NCBI GenBank assembly: GCA_022457155.1 | Contig: JAJGOT010000122.1 | Coordinates: 988,501-1,052,500 of the forward strand | Reading direction: 5' to 3' | Length of the DNA stretch: 64,000 nt | Origin: Cladopsammia gracilis | Lineage: Eukaryota > Cnidaria > Anthozoa > Scleractinia > Dendrophylliidae | Shown: piece after piece, positions 10,870 through 22,293 of the stretch | Position numbering within the stretch: the first letter of the stretch is position 1 | Layout of the letters: the number at the start of each line of letters is the position of its first letter | Notes under the pieces: generated by a model | Seen by the model: only the letters and a program-made list of their open reading frames with translations | Told to the model about the DNA's origin: nothing | Database searches by the model: none | Translations under genes and position numbers: made by a program

Positions 10870-12528
10870 ATGAGCAAGAAGAGCAAGGTTGACTGGTCGA
10901 ATATCGATGGCGCTTCGCCCAAACCAAAACAGCTTCACTTGGAAAAGATGAACCAGATAGCTTGTATCACTGTCCAATACAAGAGTGCACACACGACGGA
11001 TTTCAAAGTCAACGCGGCTGCAGGAAACACGTGAATACCAAGCACAGTTGGTTCTCTTATTTTGACGAAAAGCCCAAGCTGAAAGTACCAAATAACTCGC
11101 CAGTAACAACATCAGAAGGTGACCCATCGAATGTAAGCGCAAAACATGCCGTGGGAGTATTGCCTTCATTTTCAATTTCTGGCCAAATTGGCGAAGTATT
11201 CACAAAATGGTTAACTGGGAGTGGCGGCGGTTGCAAGCAAGATCGCACAGCTTAACAAGTAGCGAAGAGATGCTTTAAATTTCTGAAATTTTGCTGCGAC
11301 GACGAGGAGCAATTGACATTTGAAGTAATGGACTCCAGTCTGTTCTCCAAATTTGTTATTCAAGTTTATTGACCACTTGCAAGAAGAATGCAAGCTTGGA
11401 CATGGTGGACGCTTGGGATACATAGATGCTATTTCTGAATTAATCGACTTCAGAAAAATTAACGGCGGATCAGGTGCAGTTCTTCGAAAATGATCCGAGA
11501 CAGAGGTGTACCTGAAAAGGGCGGGCAAGACAGTAGCAAAGATGATGCGATTGCAGTGGACACAGGATCTAGACATTGAAACTCTGGAAGCTAAGGGACA
11601 CTGGGCATCCATGGAGGAATTGTTGGAAGTTGTGACTTTTCATTTATCCCGCTACGAAAACACCGTTAAGATGTGCAAAACCAGTGTAGGTCAAGTTAAC
11701 CCATCAGACCTTACATTTGTTGCGATGTACTTATTCATCAAAGTGAAGGGATCACGTCCTATGACTTATCAGTATTTGACGGTCAACATGGTCAGTGCAG
11801 CGAAGGAAAATGGTGGATTCATTGATCAGAGAACGTTCAAGACTGCTAGCAAGTACGGTTTCGATTCCTTGATTCTGACAGATACAAGCATGCAAGTGCT
11901 CGATGGCTACATCACTTTCATTAGGCCGTTGCTAAAACCTCAGTGCGACTTTGTTCTGGTCAATAAAAATGGAGGCCAACACAGCAAATTAGGCAACGTC
12001 ATGAGCAAATTGGTCTTTGACGCAATTGGAAAATACATTCATCCGATGCGTTATCGTCAATCTACTGACTAGCAAAGAGCAAAGCATTTTGTCAGAGGAC
12101 CAAAAACACAGCTCTGCTGTTGTGAAAGTTCACTATCAAAAGCAGAGATTGCGCAAGTTGCTGTGAGGGCTCATGAGTGTCTACAAAAACTACAAGGAAA
12201 CAAGGGTTCAGAGGTGGACGAGGACGTGCAAGCAAGGTTTGGCACTTCAAGTTCGGCACCATCAGTTGAAACTCTGGAATCAACAAGCGTGGTCCCTAAG
12301 AAAGATGCCCCGCCCACAACCCCCTTGAGCATTCAAAAAAGTTATTGTCGGGTGTTGAAGTTCACGGCAGACGAAGACGATTTTCTCAAGAAAGGAATAG
12401 ATAGGCACGGATTTGGGCAGTGGACGGCAATTCTGAGAGACCCTGATTCCAAGTTTCAAGAGGGAAGGACGACGGACTCTCTGAAGAAAAGAGCTACGCT
12501 CAAATTTCCTTCGGGACAGTATACCTAA
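10870..12528 (+). pseudogene. C2H2 zinc finger / tyrosine recombinase / Myb protein (copy B), Crypton-like
   Basis: I choose the ATG at 10870 (MSKKSKVDWSN). An indel at an A run near 10940 puts the zinc finger in the next frame: CPIQEC, then HVNTKH spaced as C2H2. A recombinase-like domain follows with candidate catalytic residues: Arg in KGSRPMTYQ (about 11755), Lys in TASKYGF, the H-x-x-R box IHPMR (about 12040), His in QKHSSAV and Tyr in VHYQK (about 12135). The C-terminus carries a telobox-like Myb domain (HGFGQWTAILRD, DSLKKRA). Breaks: stops at 11253-11255 and 11491-11493, and frame changes near 10940, 11350, 12062 and 12165. Tyrosine recombinases cut and rejoin DNA through the tyrosine, and Crypton elements encode them alone. 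No intron is seen. The combination with a Myb tail is unusual; family placement is my inference. Confidence 0.65.
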
Positions 12529-12863
12529 ATTGAACTGTCATAAACGCCAAGATGCGTTATTTCTGTTGGCATTTTGCAACTTAAAACGTTTATCGCTTCT
12601 TTTAATGAACCATACACCACAAGACTGACCAGACTTATTCTATAGGTTACTGCCACTCTTTTATTACGAGTCAAAAACGTGCCATGATGGGTACACATGT
12701 ACATGTATATACGCTATGCAATAGAGGGTTTGACTGCATACACAGTCCCTAATTCAAATCGTAACTAGTTCACATATTCTTGGCCAACGAAACCAAAAAG
12801 CCGAAAATAAAATAACGATTACAACAATAATGTCCATTCTATCTCGGCGGAATATGCACACGG
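12529..12863. other. No gene seen; convergent 3' intergenic region
   Basis: This lies between the Myb stop and the convergent helicase C-terminus and presumably holds both 3' ends. AATAAA-like words are present, but no further structure is evident. Confidence 0.4.
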
Positions 12864-12965
12864 CTATTGCTGGCTCGAGAAGTACCTCAAGATGGTGTTG
12901 TTGCAGACTTTCTTGCCTTTCTTAGCTTGACTGCTGTCTGATCGCGGCCTCTTTCTGCAAATTTG
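12864..12965 (-). pseudogene. C-terminal end of a second SF3-helicase-like gene (copy B)
   Basis: Read on the minus strand, this short frame ends CNNTILRYFSSQQ and then stops at 12864. It matches the CSNTILNYFSRQP end of the helicase-like gene at 3908. A shared basic stretch precedes it (SDSSQAKKGKK versus DRSQARSGKK). Similarity stops near 12965, where a LINE fragment begins, so the rest of the gene was cut away. Its position just downstream of, and convergent with, the recombinase/Myb gene repeats the arrangement of copy A. Confidence 0.7.
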
Positions 12966-12969
12966 GTTG

Positions 12970-13512
12970 CGCCAAAGATTTGATGATAAGGAAAGCGAAG
13001 GCCTGGGCTGCTTTAAACAAAATGGAGCCGATTTGGAAATCCGACCTTACTAGGAATCTCAAGCTAAGATTCTTCAGGGCAACTGTCGAAAGTGTTCTTC
13101 TGTACAGTGCCGAGAGTTGGACACTGACTAAAGCTCTTGAACAGCGATTAGATGGTTGTTACACAAAGATGCTCAGGGCTGCACTAAATGTCAGTTGGAG
13201 AGATCACATCACAAACAAGCAGCTATATGGCGATATTCCACCTGTATCGACTACACTACGCATGAGAAGGCTGAGATTTAGCGGACATAGTTGGAGGAGT
13301 AAGAAAGAGGTAGCTTCCCAACTGTTATTCTGGGAGCCATCACATGGTAAGAGATCTAGGGGACGTCCAGCCAAGACCTATATTGACCTGCTAGAGGAAG
13401 ATTCAGGACTAACGAGAGAGGTGCTCCCCGAAGTGATGAAGGACACCAATGGTTGGAGGAAGGTCATTTCTGGAATCCGAGTGCGCTCGACATGATGATG
13501 ATGATTTGTTCG
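12970..13512 (+). mobile_element. 5'-truncated non-LTR retrotransposon (RTE/craft-like), 3' end
   Basis: The frame 12980-13495 (171 codons) is the C-terminal part of an endonuclease/reverse-transcriptase polyprotein. Recognisable pieces are the post-RT thumb LLYSAESWTLTK, RMRRLRFSGHSWR, and the end box KRSRGRPAKTYIDLL. The coding end runs straight into an ATGATGATGATG tail, typical of RTE-type 3' ends. RT catalytic motifs are missing because of 5' truncation. The frame itself is open. It interrupts the second helicase copy. Confidence 0.75.
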
Positions 13513-14270
13513 CAAGGAGTGTTCCGTTTTTATACGAAATGAACTTGTGATATTTGGGCAAATAAATTTGAACACCAAACAAAATTGTGACAAAGAACTG
13601 AAAGATGTGTTTAATTCGAGATTAGGAACTATAACACGTTTCTGTGTTGCCATATAGACCCGGTGATTTCCTAATTAACTATGAAATTTGCATTCAAACT
13701 GGTCTGTTCTTGTCAAGTTCGAGCTGCTTTCGAGAATCAATGCACTTGTCGCACAAACGACTTTAATGCCGGATGCCAAGGTTGTTGATTGTACTCCATG
13801 ACTCACCGGCCCCATTATATTTTTGATGAAGAGTAGCGATTAGCAGTTAAAACCTATTAAAATACACCAAGTTCAAGTTCAAGTTTATTTCGCATTGCTT
13901 ACCAACATTACTGTGCATCACACAACGAAGAACAAACGAATTGAGTACCAGGTGCTGAGGTTGCTTATTACACTCTTTAGTAAGATAAAATTACTCCAGG
14001 AAAAGTGATGGTTGTCAGCACATCTACAGTTACTTGTTGATGGTGTTTTCGTTTTTCAAAAAAAGCTAATAAAGGTAAAAATGAACCGGTAAAACTAACA
14101 GTCGAAAACTACTGTCAACAAGTTAAATTGGGTCAAAAGATGTTGGTATATCTTTGCATGAAATCCCATTGACTTCTATTAAATATCTGAAGTGCATATG
14201 CCCGTAAAATCCAAGAAATCTGCCCTAATTTAAAAAAAAATATCTACTGCAATATGAAACTGAAAGTTGG
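13513..14270. other. No gene seen
   Basis: An AT-rich stretch without credible ORFs. Near 13880-13900 there is a short TTCAAGTTTATTTCGCATTGC segment related to the repeat at 7.3-8.1 kb. Confidence 0.4.
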
Positions 14271-14785
14271 GACATTCTACTTTTCCGTCAAATCCGTGAA
14301 ATCCGCCGTATTTTGAAAAAAATTATAATAATCAGGTGTTGAACTTGCAGTTTGATGTGGCTGTTCACCAGTGGACACTTTTTTCAAAATACGACGGATT
14401 TGACGGAAATCTAAGATCTCTTCAAAAATTTATGTACATAATATATTAAACTTATTGATATACTTACGGTTTAAATGAGAAGTATTAAATAATATAGAAT
14501 ATCTTAGATTTCCGTCAAATCCGTGAAATCCGCCGTTTTTTGAAAAAAAATAATAAACAGGGGTTGAACTTGCAGTTTGATGTAGCAGTTCACCAGTGGA
14601 CACTTTTTTCAAAATACGGCGGATTTCACGGATTTCATGGAAATTTAAGATGTTCTATATTATTTAATACTTCTCATTTAAACTGTAAGTATATCAATAA
14701 GTTTAATATATTATATAAATTTTTGAAGAGATCTTAGGTTTCCGTCAAATCCGTGAAATCCGCCGTATTTTGAAAACTATGTAGA
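14271..14785. repeat. Second palindromic array with GTCAAATCCGTGAAATCCGCC ends
   Basis: Phrases of the form CCGTCAAATCCGTGAAATCC start near 14285, 14512 and 14742. Stem 1 pairs this end with its reverse complement around a roughly 60-bp core containing AACTTGCAGTTTGATG. Stem 2 pairs AGATCTCTTCAAAAATTTAT and flanking AT-rich sequence with its complement about 300 bp later. The layout (outer stem, core, inner stem, tandem reuse) is the same as at 8.27-9.0 kb. The core is also similar on the opposite strand (CAGCCA and ACTGCAAGTT words). No coding capacity. Confidence 0.8.
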
Positions 14786-15249
14786 CAGTACTAATTTTTT
14801 AGATCACTTCATGTTAGTGTAGTATTCTTTGTATATAGTTCAAACTTTAGTTCCTATGTAATGTAATGTAATGCAAATAAAAAAAATTAAAAAAGGTTTA
14901 ATTTGCTCACAAAACAATGACTTTGTTATGGGAACACATTTAGTTCTGTGCAACATGTGACTCGAAACTTAATGGCACCGCTGCAAAAAATATCAAAACT
15001 ACACATAAGAAATGGATTTAAGGTGCTAGTTTCTTTTCTTTCTTTTGCTGATACAGTATGACTGCAGTTATTCCTGCAACAGTAACTGTGATCTTGAGGT
15101 TTCTGACAAACTCTAATGTACTGCATATTCAGTCATCCTTCCTTGCATATCGCTATAGTATAACTAGGCCTTTGAATCAAGAACAAAAATGCCAGTTTAT
15201 TCTCACTTGTGTTTCTTATAAATCATTTCTTACTTACCCAAATTAATTT
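14786..15249. other. No gene seen; possible LINE tail at 14855-14895
   Basis: A TGTAATGTAATGTAATG run followed by A-rich sequence near 14860-14895 resembles the 3' end of a CR1-type LINE, but no RT sequence precedes it. The rest holds nothing I recognise. Confidence 0.3.
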
Positions 15250-15481
15250 TTTCCAATGTCTTTTCTTGGTCGAAAACCATCGTGGCTGGCACCCTTTGAA
15301 TCGTACCCATTTCTTCTTTCAAGACCTCTTGGAGATGTTTCTTTGTCCCTCAGCAGGTAGACCCCTTGCCTGGCACTCCACTCTCAACTCTTCCAAACGA
15401 TGATTTTTTAAGAGTTCAAGGCCTGCATTTCTTTTCTTTCTGCCAGCAGGTCCTTGGAGAACCTTTCTTAAACGGTCAGTT
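15250..15481 (-). pseudogene. SAP-like domain exon fragment
   Basis: On the minus strand the frame gives LELLKNHRLEELRVECQARG. After a one-base shift it continues as KKHLQEVLKEEMGTIQRVP. The spacing of leucines, the central RGLPAEG turn and the basic second helix resemble SAP DNA-binding motifs. It is part of a larger unidentified gene. No flanking exon could be assigned, and its relation to the large gene at 15947-20450 is unknown. Probably a decayed transposon-associated gene. Confidence 0.35.
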
Positions 15482-15946
15482 AGTGATAAATATGGCTTAG
15501 AAAGTTAAACAGACAAATGGTTGTATCTTCTAGCATCACCACTGCAACTTGAACAGGCACCATTACCACCACTTTTATAGGCCTGCTGTGGGCCATCACC
15601 ATGGAAAAGCCTCATAGTCTGGAAGATAAGGGGTAAAATTGTTCAAAATGTGATACAAGTGCCAAAATTGGTCTGCATAGTCCTTTGGCCATAAGAAATA
15701 AAATAAAAGCAAGACCCATCTCGCATCTTGCCTTGTACGCAAATAAACGGTCTTACAAATTCTCATATAAGGTTTGTATGGAAAACCACAGGGTACCCAA
15801 CTTCTGAAAAAATGGAAACGCTTCATTTAGCTTATTACGGTCTAAATTATTATTGTATAGTTTGCAGTGAAATAACATCTTTAATTATTTTTTCCAGTAG
15901 GATTATTTCTCTATAGATTTCATCATAAAACTTACCAATTTGAAGG
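15482..15946. other. No gene seen
   Basis: Downstream flank of the large minus-strand gene. An open frame at 15596-15826 on the minus strand has no recognisable domain and was not called. Confidence 0.35.
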
Positions 15947-18900
15947 TCATTCTTGGTAGCAACTTCCTGCACAGGAACACAGGGCAGTGCAAGGCAGGTT
16001 TGCTTTCGTACATTTACAAAGTCCACGGCAGGCCCTTTTACAACCGCATTTTATCAGTTCGCTGCAAGCCTTTGATGCCTCATTTAGCATAGTCCACCTC
16101 GGAGACCAGCCTTCTGGTGATTGTTGCCAACCCCACTCTGACGGACTTGGGAGTTCCTGCATAGGTTCCAGCGCTTGACCCCATACATGACCTGCTTGAT
16201 AGGCTGCTCTGTTAACGTGCTGTTCAAGGGCGGCTTGCGTTGGCGGGATATTTTCAATACTTCTATTGCCTTGTGCAAATAAAGCTTGTCTGGCTTCGTT
16301 GACTGTCTGTTGAGCGCACGTTCGGCTATACATTACAACAACAAATCGCTCCAAGAGACGACATTGTTCCTCAGAAACAGTTTCTTGTGGAGATGACAAC
16401 ACTTGAAAGGTTTCAGTGACTTCAGGATTCGACTTCCAAGCTTGAAAAGCTGTCTTTTTTCCTTTACCGGAAAGGTATGACACAGTGTCACACCCTGTGA
16501 CAGCATGAAAAAATGGGAGGGCTTCACACTGCTGTTGAGTTAGACAGTTGGCGATCTTGTGGACTGGTATATATCTGAAATGGTTACCAACTCCAAAGGC
16601 AGTCCACAGCTCTTGTAGATCCAGCTGTTTTGCATACGCTATGGCAAGTACCACAACATCAGTGTCAACCGTCCTGATCAGGACCTTTTTAAGACCTCTG
16701 GCTGATGCGTGCTTCACATGGATGAAGATCCTTGTGTCCGCCTCCTCGTGGTTGCAGGGGGTAAGACCTTCTGTCTCTACTGGAGAAGAGCTGAGCACGT
16801 CAATACCAGATGTAGTGATAACCTCCACCCCTGGCAGCTGGATTGCAGTCACACTCTCTGCTAAGTATTGAAACAGCTCGTTTTTGTTTTCGTCTGATCG
16901 CAGAAAGCTCTTCCAGTTGCCTGGAATGGATGCATTATCGCACATGCGTATTCGGACTCCCGATCCTCTCGTCTCCCTTGTGCTTCTTTTTAAGCTGTTC
17001 TCGAAGTATCGATCCCATATCAAATCTACTCTCTTGACATTCTGGGCTTGTTTGATGACATAATCAAGAAATACAGTTGCGTAGTCCTTAAATGTCTTAG
17101 ACTTCCCAGGTTGTAGCATGTTAACAATCGCAGCGGCATCAAAGACTTTGACATCGACGTCTGGACGCTCTACTGTAGTCGAAGCTTCAAGTACCTGGAC
17201 TAAGTCTGATTTTTGTCCAGAACGGATTTTGCCAGCACAAGAACGTGACGGGGGACTGGCATGATTTTCATGTTTAAAAAATTCTTGAAGATTACCTTCT
17301 CTTGCTTGACATGCGATGTAGAGCCTTGCAAACAGATTGTAGTCGTTCTTAAGTGCTGAAATTTGATTTCTTGTCTTGTAACTTGCTGACTTTTCTGTTG
17401 TTCCAAACAGCGGAAGCTTGTTTAGATGGATGGTATCAGTTATTGCTTTGGAGCATTTGACCAGCCTCTCTTCTACAAACTGATCGTACTGAGACTGTCC
17501 CTTTTGCTTAGCTGTCTTGATCGCTTGGACGACACATTCCGGCATAATTTGCTTTGTATCCAGCGCAATCAGTTGGGTGCTATCTTCCATAAAAGGGTTT
17601 CCCATTTCCTCAAGTACACTGATAAGTCCTTGGACATCGTTGGAAAAGGCCTTTTGGACAGATGGTACTTGCTCGTGATGACGTTTGTCAGAAGGTTTTG
17701 TGGCTTCAAAGGTAAACTCAAACTCGTTTACCACCCGTGCGGTTTCAGGCCCAGCTACCATCCAGCGCCTAAGGGCAGATGGACTTTCTGTGAGACCTAC
17801 AGCTCCTCCATCGCCTTTGATTGCCTCGTTCTGCTGTTCGTGGTTATGGTCTAACGCGATCAACAAGAAGAAGTGCTGAGTTTTCTGAACTACAAATTTC
17901 CCCCGAACAAATTCAGCAAACACTGAGGGAAGCTTTTCTTTTAGCATCATCATGTCCCGTATGTGTACTGGCAGCCATCTGGAGTAGTTATACAAGTCCA
18001 GTGCAAACATCCAGGGTGTTAGTTTGCTAAGAGCTTCAACATAAAGGTGGAAGTTTCCCTCTCTGATGGTTCTGAGAAACTCTAAAACAGTCAGCTCGAG
18101 CTCTAGTACTGTTGTCCAGAACTGAAATTGTGGGTGATCATCTCTCTTCTTTTGAACCCATGTTGAAAAATCAACATCGCAAGAGCTACGGCTTTCTGTG
18201 TATTTCTTGTACGCTTTTTTCTGTAATATATACAGAGCGCAGGCACTTACTTGATGGGCATAGCGAGATCTTGTAATATGGGCAGCTCTCAGAATACCAT
18301 CAGCTCTTCCTCTAGTCGTAATATCAGCTTGCACCAATGCACTGTCCCACCCGCTATTGTCCAACAAGTGCCCCACCTTTTTCAACGAAGCCATTTCTAC
18401 ATCTAAGCCACCCATCATTACGACATATTTTTCTTCTCCGTACAAATCGGCTTTCTCCCACTGGATTTGCTTTGCAATAGCAAACAATGGTTGGTCCATA
18501 GCTATTACAGGTGTTTGGTTGGGGTTAACATAAGCAACTGCTTCTTTAGCAATCTTCATTGAATGCTGGATCATGGCCACTGTATGAGCATTTTCATCAA
18601 AGAGTGGTAAAAGCCCAGTAATTGCCTGGGATCGTGGTGCATTGGACTCCAGCGAAGCAAAGTGGGCTGACCGAGAGATGTAGTCTTCCTTGTCCAGTTT
18701 GTCCTTTTCTAACAACCCTTCGACTTTATCCAGCCATTGAAACTCCGATTCCATGCCTTCACCGATCAAATCTGTTGCAGGTTTTGCAGTTCTACACCCC
18801 TTTGGAACGTAACAATCCTTTTTCTCTTGCACCGCTACAGGTTGAATATCTGTGTACGATTCTGGCAGTTCGGTCACTGTTTTCTTCTTTGGGGAATCAG

Positions 18901-20450
18901 AATTGATCTCTTGCAATGCCTTCTGTGTCGGTACTTGGGTGCTGAGTAAGTGAGATAGCAGTTCCATGGAACGAATCTTTCGCTGTACGTGCAGTAGGAT
19001 TGTGGTCGATGTTGTCCACGCTAGCAGTGGTGAACACAGACTACTTTAACTTTGAGGGGCACACAACCCCTTCTTCAAATTGTGCGCAAATAGCGTTTCC
19101 TAAATCTGCAGATATTTGCATAACCCTGTCATAGGAGATGGACAACCCCATTCTATAAAACTTATCGACTAACTTCTTGCGTGTTTCAGCATGAAGAAGA
19201 AGTCCTACATAGATTGCCAATGGCGTCTCCCTCGTCAAGCTATGTCGGGTTGCCGTACTTTCAGATGTAGGATTTCTCTGACGTTTGACTGCATTAAATA
19301 TCAAAAGCTGAGAGAGCACAAGGGCAACGTTTATCCCCACTTCCTGACTGTTTTGGTTCTTAATGTTAGGCCCTTCTAATATCATGTTCACTAAAGCTAA
19401 CAGAGATTTAGGAACCGCTTGGTGATGACAGTCAGACTCAAATGATCCATTAAATTGCTGCTGCTTAGTGAGCATCTCTTTCTTGACAAATGTGGCAGCT
19501 TTAGCTAAATGGATAGCTTCTGCATGATAATCATAGTCCTGAGCAAACTGCAAAGCTGCACTGATGTCGCTTGAAAAAGCAAGCTTTACCTCCTTCCCCT
19601 CGCTATATTCACGGAGATCAGGCAACTGTGAGAGCAGTCGCTCCTTCAGCCTTGTGGAATTTACCCGCTCGGGAACATAAGCTCCAAGTTGCACAAGTCT
19701 GGAGGAGTAAAGCTTTGACAAATCGGACAGCTTAAAAACTGTTTGGTTAGCATTGTCCTCAATGTATGAAACTAACTCAGCTAAAGCAATGGCTTTAAGG
19801 GAGACTTGAGGGGTGTTATCTGCTTCCTCTTTAGGTGAAATACTTCTTAGACGATTGTATAGGCCAGCAAGACATCCTGCATGATAGTATGCATCGATAG
19901 CAGGCAAATCACCGGCTGCAAGTTTTGTTAAAAGCCTTCGGTCCTGTAGTTTTGTAGCGGCTGCTCTGACATTGCTGTCGAGTGAAAGAGTAGCTGCTCT
20001 GCGAAGATTATCTCCAGTTTCATTTCAAAAGAAACATGTTTGTTGAGATTCTGCTGTTACGTCTTTGGGTGATTTAACGAAACTAGTGCGACGAGTCTTA
20101 ACAGGACTTGGCGCTTCAGAACTTTCAACTGAGCTCACAAGTTTTCTCTTCTGAGCTCTCTGAAGCTTAAGAGTGCTGCATTTGTTGGAGCAAGATTTGT
20201 GCCATTTTGCTTCATGATCTTTTAACGTTTGTTCTATTCCATTTCCCTCATTGAGGCTCGACAATGGGACTTCAATGGGCACTTCACCGATCTCGCGAAA
20301 TTGATTCAAATTGTCTGCCAAACTTTTGTACCCTGAGCCGTAGTTTTTTTGAGTACTATTAGAAGGACACACTAACTTTTCCTCCGTTTCTTTTTCACAT
20401 AAAGCACACAAATTCCAGTTCTTTTCTGCCCTTACCTGACCAGTTTCCAT
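15947..20450 (-). pseudogene. Large intronless FEN1/XPG-like PIN-domain protein with cysteine-rich tail
   Basis: I take the ATG at 20450 (METGQVRAEKNW) as the start; the gene runs about 1500 codons without introns. The N-terminal part has cysteine pairs (LCALCEK, WHKSCSNKC, YYHAGCLAGLY). The C-terminal third shows, in order, VFDAAAIV, IWDRYFENSLK, HEEADTRIFIH, TVDTDVVVLAI and TGCDTVSYLSGKGKKTAF. This order mirrors the acidic metal-binding residues and helix-two-turn-helix of FEN1/XPG nucleases, so a PIN-like nuclease fold is inferred. The protein ends in a tesmin-like cysteine cluster (CGCKRACRGLCKC and CTALCSCAGSC). Disabling changes: TGA at 20025-20027 where a cysteine would complete a CxxC, TAG at 19041-19043, and a frameshift near 18910. 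Homologous-looking sequence continues past each. The family is probably mobile or lineage-expanded; function is unproven. Confidence 0.65.
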
Positions 20451-20942
20451 AATCCAAGATCCAAAGATCCAAAACACTGCAAGTTTCGAGCACGTTGTTG
20501 TTCGCAAGCTAAAATCAACCAGGCGCTACTGACAAAATCAACCAGGCACTACTTGCTGAGTGTCAACATCAACTAACGATATATCCCGGGCAACAGGGAG
20601 GCCAGATTAAAAAACAAATTGATAGAATTGACAAAATTAACCGTTTCAAATTAAAAAAGCAGCCTTTCTGCTTGTTTTATCGTAAATTCAGTGTCCAAGC
20701 CAAGAAATTAAATAAGCATGAGCCCACTGTCTCAAACCGCTGACCTCATATTAAAATTCCCAAAATACCGGCTTGGGGAGAAAGATCCAGCTGGGGTCTT
20801 GATTTTATTTTAATCTACATGTTTAAAGCTACATTTACTGAAAGTTTCATACTTGTATCACAATTTGAACAATTCCGCGATTTTTTGTCCCTTATCTCCC
20901 GGACTTTCATTACATGTGTGATTTTGACTCCATTTGATGTGT
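20451..20942. other. No gene seen
   Basis: Upstream region of the large gene; its promoter should be here. No convincing motif is visible. Confidence 0.35.
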
Positions 20943-21409
20943 TCATTTGGTATGAATGTGGGCCAGTTGATCTACTTCTAATGAACCACATCTTGCCAGA
21001 ATATAAACATGTGGTCTTTCTACAAGAAACTGCACATCCACATTTCCCTCACCCTGCTCTTCCATCTGTTTATTTGTAAAGAAAAGTGCTTCATCATAGA
21101 GAACAATCACAGTCGGTAACAGGTATCCGTGGTTTAAAAAGGTAGAATTTTCTTGCCCAGACCATGAGATGCCTTGTTCTCTCAATTCACTTTAAATAGT
21201 CTTTCATCTCATTTAAACTGGCCAAGCCTGTTGCAAACTTCCTCTTGGGTCATTGCAGCATAGTTGTCATCTGTTCGTGTGTGCACAAGTCCTGAGTTTT
21301 CATGTTCTTTTAGTGTCCTTTCTCGTATGTCTGACAAAGGTATCTTACGACCTGACAATGTAAATAATTCTGTATTTATGTTCCCATCTTTTGTATGTCT
21401 GAGGCACAA
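20943..21409 (-). pseudogene. Unidentified cnidarian-type protein fragment, frameshifted
   Basis: Two adjacent minus-strand frames look like parts of one protein. 21409-21209 includes FTLSGRKIPLSDIRERTL and QEEVCNRLGQF. 21185-20943 includes FLNHGYLLPTVIVLYDEALF. Between them, a third frame carries a short helical stretch, so at least two frameshifts are present. I associate this layout with an expanded, unnamed family in anthozoan genomes but cannot assign a function. It may belong with the coiled-coil exon upstream (22293-21732). Confidence 0.35.
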
Positions 21410-21731
21410 TTAGCTCTCCAAGTGCATATTCTCCACTCAATTTTACTCTGCAAAAGTAAAATAAAGTATTATATACAATGTATCACAAATCATAGAACTT
21501 TTACTCTTCACACCTGCATACAGTGAAATCCTTAGTGTTTAATCTACAGTATCAGTATATGGTTTTTGTATTCAGTACATTGTATTTACGTTCTAATTTG
21601 CTGCGCTCAAACGAACGTAAATTATTTTCTCCTTAAATACTAAAGAAATACAACACCAAAGGAATGATGGTTGGATGCTCAGGCAATCCAACCCAACGTG
21701 AGACATCACAAAGAAAAATAAAAGGTCTTAC
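21410..21731. other. No gene seen; presumed intron
   Basis: AT-rich sequence downstream of a GTAAGA donor at 21731. It may be an intron of the decayed minus-strand gene. Confidence 0.3.
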
Positions 21732-22293
21732 CCCGAAAAAGCTGAACATCGCTAGCAGATTTAAACTTTTTAAAAGCATTGCCCGAACTAGCCTTGGATT
21801 CCTTCCTTTTCTTTTCAGCCAATAATTTAGCCTTCCGAATTTTCTTCTCATCTTCAGAGTTGGAAGCAAGCTCATCCGACTCGTATTCCTGCACCACCAG
21901 CCACCCGTCTTTGCTTCTGTCTGCGAGCTTTATTAATTTCTGTCGCTTCTTTATGAGCTGTCTCCCTTCTGCCACCAGCTTGCGGACCTCTTGCAGCTCG
22001 TTCAGGTTGACCTCTATCTGACCAAAGATGTGGTCCAATTGGGCATTCAACTCGAACTGTTTCCTATTACCCTTGAATTTAAACTCGGCGGCTTCCTTAA
22101 CGACTTTCGACTTTCCTTCGAGCTGCTTGCTTTTTTTGTGGAGTTGAGAAGCCAGATAGGTTTTGAATAAAGAGAACACTTGATCGACCAAAGGTGGATT
22201 TCATTGTTCTTGCTGTGATGAAGAGTTTTCCGCAACTTCGGGCGCCGGAGTGTTTAAAACTTCTGCATCTGATTGAGCCGTCTTACTATTCAT
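21732..22293 (-). pseudogene. Coiled-coil, gag-like first exon with internal stop
   Basis: The frame starts at ATG 22293 (MNSKTAQSDAEV), meets an in-frame TGA at 22203-22201, and continues in the same frame (PPLVDQVFSLFKTYL). It then runs as a charged helical protein: AAEFKFKGNRKQFELNAQLD, a long heptad region, then WLVVQEYESDELASNSED and a basic segment. It ends at a splice donor (GTAAGACC) at 21731. A helical N-terminal half with an acidic patch and basic tail is typical of transposon-associated structural or gag-like proteins. I do not recognise a catalytic domain. Confidence 0.5.

Noticed and set aside
18622..18949. Plus-strand frames opposite the PIN-type gene
   Set aside because: Antisense shadows of a well-supported minus-strand frame.
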